A stretch of 64,000 bases of DNA from Candidatus Gastranaerophilales bacterium (GTDB lineage Bacteria > Cyanobacteriota > Vampirovibrionia > Gastranaerophilales > Gastranaerophilaceae). The notes beneath the pieces were generated by a model. It searched no databases. It was not told the DNA's origin and saw only the letters and a program-made list of their open reading frames with translations. A program made the position numbers and the translations under genes. Position 1 is the stretch's first letter; the number at the start of each line of letters is the position of its first letter. Where the stretch lies: the NCBI GenBank assembly GCA_944327245.1, contig CALVHD010000005.1:28169-92168 (forward strand), written 5' to 3'. Shown here one piece after another: positions 59,438 through 64,000 of the stretch.

Positions 59438-60184
59438 ATGACTTTTAATGAACAAGACCACCCAAGAGATGAAATGGGTAAATTTACATTTAAAAATGGA
59501 GGAGGAGAAAAAAATACAAATGAAAAACAAACTCCTGCTGAAATTTTATATGGTAAAAAGACAAAAGAAGAAAAGCGAGAAACGGATTACAAAAATATTT
59601 TGCTTAGTATATTAGGTGATAAAGCAACATCTGCAAATATACTTTATGGCAAAACAAAAGATTTAGAAAAAATAATCAGAAATAATAGTCTAACTAATAA
59701 ATTAAAAAAATATCTTGAAAAATATAAAAATTCAGAATACAGAAAAAAACAAATTAATCCTAATAATGGGGATTTTGGATTTAGCGAAAGCAAAAATAAT
59801 ATAATATATTACAATTATTTATCAGAAGATTACAATAAAGAATTAGGAGATTTTCTTAACAAAAATACTTCAAACCCATATTATTATGCCAATGATTTAA
59901 GACACCAATATGTTAGCGCACTTTTCGCAAGAAATTTAGGAGAAGAAACTGCAAAATTTTTTGGCAATTTAAACGAAAAAGCAAATATACAATCAATTCC
60001 CGGAGATGAAGAAATCGATCAAATTAATAATGAAATAGGAAGAAATTATGCAAAAAAATACCCCAATATGCCAAGAGAAGAGCTATTAAAACTAGTGCTA
60101 AAAGAACATTCCAAAAATCAACAAATAAGAATTGAAAGAATGAAAAAAAGAAATAAAAATAATTTAAATAAGGAATACTTATAA
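59438..60184 (+). CDS. Effector-like protein: HPRD motif N-terminus, DUF6973-like C-terminus
   Basis: 248 residues, strong ribosome site AAGGAGG. The start MTFNEQDHPRDEMGKFTF is the HPRD-x-x-GKF motif seen in phage head-associated and prophage-encoded toxin proteins. Residues 32-85 (AEILYGKKTKEEKRE, ILLSILGDKATSANILYG) match the protein at 58233. The C-terminal part (DLRHQYVSALFARNLGEETA, GDEEIDQINNEIGRNYAKKY) resembles the DUF6973 pattern RH-x-x-x-x-AL-x-x-R-x-x-G ... D-x-x-NN-x-x-GR; I am moderately sure. Small membrane proteins follow. Toxin activity is an inference only. Confidence 0.65.
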   Translation: MTFNEQDHPRDEMGKFTFKNGGGEKNTNEKQTPAEILYGKKTKEEKRETDYKNILLSILGDKATSANILYGKTKDLEKIIRNNSLTNKLKKYLEKYKNSEYRKKQINPNNGDFGFSESKNNIIYYNYLSEDYNKELGDFLNKNTSNPYYYANDLRHQYVSALFARNLGEETAKFFGNLNEKANIQSIPGDEEIDQINNEIGRNYAKKYPNMPREELLKLVLKEHSKNQQIRIERMKKRNKNNLNKEYL

Positions 60185-60237
60185 ATTTGTAAAAAACTAT
60201 TTATAAAATAAAATAAAAGAAAACAAAAGGAAATAAA

Positions 60238-60546
60238 ATGACACCTATTGAACTATATTTAATTTTTGTTATATTGAGTTTTTTTACTTCATTTTTCTAC
60301 AATAGTAAAGATAATTTTTTTAAAAGATTTTTTAAATCTTTACTACATACTTTTTGTATAGCAGTATTTGCTTTATATTTATATTTCACTATAAATAATA
60401 TTAAATATGATATGCAAGATAAATTTGGTTATGTATCAATAATTCCAAAAATTGTAGAATATATTGCCAATATTTCATTGTATGGAATACCTATTATATA
60501 TAATTTCGTGATTATAATTGCAATAAAGCGAGAAAGAAAAAACTAA
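60238..60546 (+). CDS. Small membrane protein, three predicted helices
   Basis: 102 residues, with hydrophobic segments at about 5-20, 36-55 and 78-98 and a basic C-terminus (KRERKN). AAGGAAATAAA precedes the ATG. Not recognised. It lies between the effector-like gene and a truncated membrane gene, on the same strand, and may be an immunity or holin-like partner; nothing in the sequence decides. Confidence 0.55.
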   Translation: MTPIELYLIFVILSFFTSFFYNSKDNFFKRFFKSLLHTFCIAVFALYLYFTINNIKYDMQDKFGYVSIIPKIVEYIANISLYGIPIIYNFVIIIAIKRERKN

Positions 60547-60575
60547 ACTTAAAAAATGCAAAAATAAGGAATAAA

Positions 60576-60842
60576 ATGCAAGCTAAATATAAAGCGATAA
60601 TTGAATATATTTTAAGAATTGGGCTATTTTTGATATTGAATAGGCAATGTATATATATGCTTTTATTTACATTTATAGCAAAATTATTACCTCAAAATGA
60701 CACATTACAAAACGATTGGGCATTTTTCGGATTAATATTTGTATTTCTAACGATTATATGCTCTTATTTAATTGCAAAAATATCAGGCATATTTAAGAAA
60801 CTTGATAAATTAAATTTTATTCTTGGGCTAATTGTATATTAA
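60576..60842 (+). pseudogene. Truncated paralogue of the 58598 membrane protein
   Basis: 88 codons (MQAKYKAIIEYILRIGLFL). The segment ICSYLIAKISGIFKKLDKLN aligns with residues about 65-90 of the 180-residue protein at 58598, then the frame ends at TAA 60840, right where mobile-element sequence seems to begin. The last two helices and tail are missing. An intact ribosome site (AAGGAA) remains. It is either a gene cut by the Mu-like insertion or a naturally short version. Confidence 0.5.
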
Positions 60843-60928
60843 TAGTGACATTGATTATAAATATTCGGTTGTTTGAATGGCGAAAATGTTTATTGTTTGG
60901 AGAATAGAGGCACTTCCCTCAAAATGAG

Positions 60929-61213
60929 AATGAGGTAATCGAAAAGTCCGGAATGCCCGTTTATTAGGATGTAAAAGTCCGGTGATTTTCCTAAAATTTT
61001 CTTAATATTGCTGAATTTTCCCTGTGTGTTTGGATTTTAGCACCGGACAAAATGGTGAATTTTGACAGACAGTTTGCAATTTTTCGGATGCTTTGTTTTA
61101 TATTTTGTTCAATATTGTTCAAAAGTCCGTATAATTGGCTTTTTGGCGTTATTATAAATTGATAAATTTTTGCATGAAATTTTTGAATTTTTGCAAAATG
61201 AGGTAATTGAAAA
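60929..61213 (+). repeat. Direct repeat AATGAGGTAATYGAAAA (two copies)
   Basis: Copies begin at 60929 and 61197. The first continues into AGTCCGG, a sequence repeated again at 60977 and, as AGTCCGT, at 61125. Spacing between copies is 268 bp. Confidence 0.6.
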
Positions 61214-61356
61214 ATAATTATCGTTTGAAAGTCGGAAGTGATTTTTTTAGTGGGAAATCGCTTCCCTGACTTTATTTAATAAAGATTTTATCAAAATAAA
61301 TTCCAAAACTTATGTATGACTTTTCTAAAAGTATGTGTAAAAAATATCGGAATAAT

Positions 61357-61553
61357 TTTCCCCCTCAAAGCTGGAAGCAGAATTGAGAGAAAACAGCAGA
61401 TTTTTTCAAAATAATGAATTCAAATCCTGTTTAAATTGCGTTTAAAAGGTGTTCAAAAGCAGTTTTATAAAATTTTCTGCTTAAAATTCAGATATAATCA
61501 GACACAAAACAACACATTTCCCCCTCAATGACTTCCATTTTGAGAGAAAGCAG
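61357..61553 (+). repeat. Two TTTCCCCCTCAA...TTGAGAGAAA(A)GCAG-type modules
   Basis: Copies at 61357-61396 and 61517-61553. Each has TTTCCCCCTCAA, an 11-14 nt spacer, TTGAGAGAAA and CAG; CTCAA and TTGAG can pair. The second lies between the predicted start of transcription and the transposase ATG. A partial CCCTCAAAATGAGA occurs at 60916. Confidence 0.65.
61493..61498 (+). promoter_or_regulatory. -10 box of transposase gene
   Basis: TATAAT 96 bp upstream of the transposase ATG, flanked by the two CTCAA/TTGAG modules. The -35 is weak, fitting activator or repressor control. Confidence 0.45.
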
Positions 61554-61593
61554 TCTAACATACAGTAGCTTCAATAATAAATAAGGATACGGT

Positions 61594-63666
61594 ATGGCAG
61601 ACATTAATAATAATGATATTTGGATTGATGTTGAGACTTTAGCGAAACTCAAAAACATTACCCGCAGAGCAGTTCGGCTTGCGTTGAATCAAAACAAATA
61701 TGAATACAAGGTTGAAAATATCAGAGGCGGAAAAACATACAAAATTAAATTATCAACGCTCGAGGAAGAACTTCAGCTCAAATATATTCAGGAATATTAT
61801 GACGATTATAAAACGTGTGATAACGAGGTTATTGAACTATCAAACCTCAATATCAAACAAGAAAAACTGATATCCGAAAACCAAAGAAAAATTGCACTTG
61901 CTAAATATGATTTAATCTATGCGTGGCTTGATTTTAGAAAAGAATATAAACGTGATAAATTGAAAACCGGCGGAAATATTCCAGATAAAGAATTCCTGCA
62001 ATTATATAATACAGGAATGTTCCAAGAAGAGATTTTTAAAATCTTGGGTAAAGTTTCCATAGGCTCTCTTTATCGCTGGCGCGCGTTATTAGATTATAAC
62101 AAGGATTGGACAGCACTTGTAGGGCAATATAAATATTCAACCCGAAAAGAATACAGAACAACGTTAAACGAGGAACAGATTAAAATATTTATACAGATTT
62201 TGCTCTCCCCTAGTGCATTTTCAATAGGTAAAGCGATTTCATTAACCAAGCATATTTTAAAAGAACGCGGACAAGAGATTTTACCTAAAGACATAACCTT
62301 TCGCAGATATGCGGAATGGTTTAGAGATAATAACTTCGACAAATGGACACTTGCCCGAGATGGCGAAAAAGCATTAAAGGATAAAGTGAGCCCCTTTATT
62401 GTAAGAAACGCAGCACTTTTAAAACCAGGGCAAGTGCTTGTGGCCGACGGGCATACGTTAAATTTTCAAGTAATAAACCCGTTTACAGGAAAACCCTGCC
62501 GAGCGACTCTGCTTGGTTTTTTGGATTGGAAATCCGGCGGACTTGTCGGGTATGACATTATGCTTGAAGAATGTACGCAAAATATAGCATCAGCTCTAAG
62601 AAATGCTATTTTAAAAATGGATCACATTCCTGAATATGTTTATCAAGATAATGGAAGAGCGTTTAAAAGCAAATTCTTCAATGGGGATAAAAAGTTTGAG
62701 GAATTAGGGTTTACAGGAGTCTACAATAAACTCGGAATAAAGCCTGTCTATGCCACTCCATACAACGCTCGAGCGAAAGTCATCGAGCGTTTCTTTTTGG
62801 ATTTTCAGGAAAGTTTTGAAAAGCTCATTCCAAGCTATATCGGGACAAGTATTGAAAACAAGCCTGCATATTTGATGAGAAACGAAAAGTTACATAAAAA
62901 TATTCACAAAAAATTCGGTTTTACTCCAACAATAGAACAGGCACTTAAAATGATTGATAAATGGCTTGAATTCAAACACTCGCAACCTTGTCCGAACGCA
63001 AAAGATAAAACAATTCAAGAGGTTTTAAACGAAATTGAAAAACAAAATATTGATGAAAATTCGCTTGACGATTTGATGATGGCACAAGAAATTAAATCAA
63101 TCGGTAGAAACGGAATAAGATTTTTAAAAGCTGATTATTTTGATGAATCATTATACGGAATTAAAGAAAAAACGGTTATAAAGTACAGCCTGTTTGACCT
63201 TTCCTATATAAAAGTCTATTCGATGAAGGGCGAATTCATATGTAAGGCAAATCGCATAACAGAAACTCACCCGCTTGCTTACCAAATGGGCGATATCAAA
63301 GATATTGAGGACTACAAGCAAAAGATTGAAAAACAACAAAAGCTCCGCAGGAAAACTATTAAGGCAGTTCGCGAGCATTTTAATTTAGAGGATATGGATT
63401 ATCTTGAAAAAGAATTAATGCAAAATATCCGCTTGCCTGAACCCGAGCCGATTAAAGAAATAACGGTTCAACCTGAACCCAAACAAGAACAAAAATTTGA
63501 ACCAAAGGTTAAAACCTCGATAGTTGCAAGACCAATATTTAAATCTTCTTACGAACGCTACGAATGGCATATGCAGAATGGCTGCATCTGCCAAGAGGAC
63601 AGAACTTGGCTAACAAACTACATAAAATCAGACGAATACAAAGAAATATACGGAAAGGAGCAGTAA
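61594..63666 (+). CDS. Mu-like DDE transposase (MuA family)
   Basis: 690 residues. An N-terminal Mu-type winged HTH (about 8-70, WIDVETLAKLKNITRRAVRL) is followed by a second DNA-binding part. The rve catalytic core carries D285 (VLVADGHTLNF), D352 (YQDNGRAFKS) and E398 (KVIERFF); the D-D spacing of 67 equals that of phage Mu A. A Mu-type beta-barrel follows (SLDDLMMAQEIKSIGRNGIR), then a Pro/Glu/Lys-rich tail (about 605-645) that could contact the ATPase. AAGGATACGGT precedes ATG. The next gene starts within its stop codon. Confidence 0.95.
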   Translation: MADINNNDIWIDVETLAKLKNITRRAVRLALNQNKYEYKVENIRGGKTYKIKLSTLEEELQLKYIQEYYDDYKTCDNEVIELSNLNIKQEKLISENQRKIALAKYDLIYAWLDFRKEYKRDKLKTGGNIPDKEFLQLYNTGMFQEEIFKILGKVSIGSLYRWRALLDYNKDWTALVGQYKYSTRKEYRTTLNEEQIKIFIQILLSPSAFSIGKAISLTKHILKERGQEILPKDITFRRYAEWFRDNNFDKWTLARDGEKALKDKVSPFIVRNAALLKPGQVLVADGHTLNFQVINPFTGKPCRATLLGFLDWKSGGLVGYDIMLEECTQNIASALRNAILKMDHIPEYVYQDNGRAFKSKFFNGDKKFEELGFTGVYNKLGIKPVYATPYNARAKVIERFFLDFQESFEKLIPSYIGTSIENKPAYLMRNEKLHKNIHKKFGFTPTIEQALKMIDKWLEFKHSQPCPNAKDKTIQEVLNEIEKQNIDENSLDDLMMAQEIKSIGRNGIRFLKADYFDESLYGIKEKTVIKYSLFDLSYIKVYSMKGEFICKANRITETHPLAYQMGDIKDIEDYKQKIEKQQKLRRKTIKAVREHFNLEDMDYLEKELMQNIRLPEPEPIKEITVQPEPKQEQKFEPKVKTSIVARPIFKSSYERYEWHMQNGCICQEDRTWLTNYIKSDEYKEIYGKEQ

Positions 63667-64000
63667 TGAAAAAGGTCTTTGTGAAAACAAAAAACGTAAA
63701 GCAACTAATCTCGATGATGAACAGGCTGCGAGAAAGAGAAGACGGAGTCCCAGGTATGGGACTTGTTTATGGTGAGCCGGGACTTGGTAAAACTTATGCA
63801 ATAACTTGGTGGGCGGCACAAAATGATGCCATATTAATCAGGAGTGCCAATCTTATGTCTGCCCGTTGGTTATTAGAAGAGATGGTTGAAGAGTTAGGCG
63901 AGATTCCATACAATAAATTCTCCGATATCTTCAATCAAGTTGTATCGCAATTAATCAAAACCCCAAGAACCATTATTGTAGATGAAACGGACTATTTGAC
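63666..64000 (+). CDS. MuB-like AAA ATPase (5' part; runs off window)
   Basis: ATG 63666 overlaps the transposase TAA by one base, with AAAGGAGC upstream. 111 codons are visible: Walker A GEPGLGKT at residues 36-43, Walker B TIIVDETDYL at the window edge. MuB-type proteins bind target DNA, activate the transposase and confer target immunity. The N-terminal HTH of Mu B itself is absent here; the protein begins directly before the AAA core. Confidence 0.92.
   Translation, partial: MKKVFVKTKNVKQLISMMNRLREREDGVPGMGLVYGEPGLGKTYAITWWAAQNDAILIRSANLMSARWLLEEMVEELGEIPYNKFSDIFNQVVSQLIKTPRTIIVDETDYL

Larger units (their letters stand above)
60843..61593 (+). other. 751-bp non-coding transposase leader with repeats
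   Basis: No convincing gene. It holds four AAAGTC(C)GG-type sites (60942, 60973, 61121, 61226), a repeated AATGAGGTAATYGAAAA (60929 and 61197), two CTCAA...TTGAGAGAAA modules, and a hairpin GGAAGTGATTT/AAATCGCTTCC (61234-61265). These are candidate transposase-binding and operator sites. Confidence 0.6.
60833..64000 (+). mobile_element. Left part of a Mu-like transposable element/prophage (right end outside window)
   Basis: Contains a repeat-rich leader, a MuA-type DDE transposase and a MuB-type ATPase in Mu order. The left border is not proven; TG dinucleotides at 60833 (TGTATATT) or 60846 (TGACATTG) near the truncated membrane gene are candidates. No repressor or Ner-type gene lies between the border and the transposase. 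Confidence 0.7.

Overview
The window comes from an AT-rich, diderm bacterium. The split of RNA polymerase beta' into rpoC1 and rpoC2, a hallmark of the cyanobacterial lineage, sits beside outer-membrane machinery (TonB/ExbB/ExbD, AsmA-like proteins, an autotransporter). No photosynthesis gene is present, and several proteins look lineage-specific. Together these point to a non-photosynthetic Cyanobacteriota, most likely Melainabacteria/Vampirovibrionia of the gut order Gastranaerophilales. This placement is an inference from gene content.

Layout. 0-11.4 kb: secA (cut by the window edge), ileS, rubrerythrin, a TPR-Slt lytic transglycosylase, a minus-strand group of HEAT-like proteins sharing an N-terminal tag, gatB and tRNA-Leu(CAA). 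11.4-25.4 kb: a protein made of 39-residue repeats, a 1453-residue AsmA-like protein, then a plus-strand envelope cluster (two secreted proteins, TonB-like, ExbB, two ExbD, second AsmA-like protein). 25.4-28.5 kb: J-domain chaperone, VKOR-thioredoxin fusion, queH. 28.5-37.8 kb: rpoB-rpoC1-rpoC2 with a clear promoter and terminator. 37.8-51.2 kb: divergent mutS, manC and rmlD, an oligopeptide-binding protein, a secreted trehalose-synthase-like GH13 enzyme, an acyltransferase, tcdA, a sugar O-acetyltransferase and a two-gene AmmeMemoRadiSam locus. 51.2-58.2 kb: accessory surface region with two small paralogues flanking a second repeat protein, an XRE regulator with TTACG-type operator candidates, a cysteine-rich pseudopilin and a Pmp-like autotransporter.

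58.2-64 kb: two related gene sets (soluble protein with a shared N-terminal region and different C-terminus, followed by small membrane proteins) abut the left part of a Mu-like transposable element. That element has a repeat-rich 0.75-kb leader, a DDE transposase and a MuB-like ATPase that runs off the end. The last membrane gene looks cut short where the element begins.

Most promising for new biology: (1) the two effector/immunity-like modules next to the Mu-like element, one with an in-frame amber codon at codon 4; (2) two short N-terminal tags recurring on otherwise unrelated lineage-specific proteins; (3) the eukaryote-like cysteine-rich pseudopilin with its probable regulator; (4) several genes whose -10 box lies so close to ATG that their mRNAs should be leaderless. 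No rRNA gene or CRISPR array was seen.
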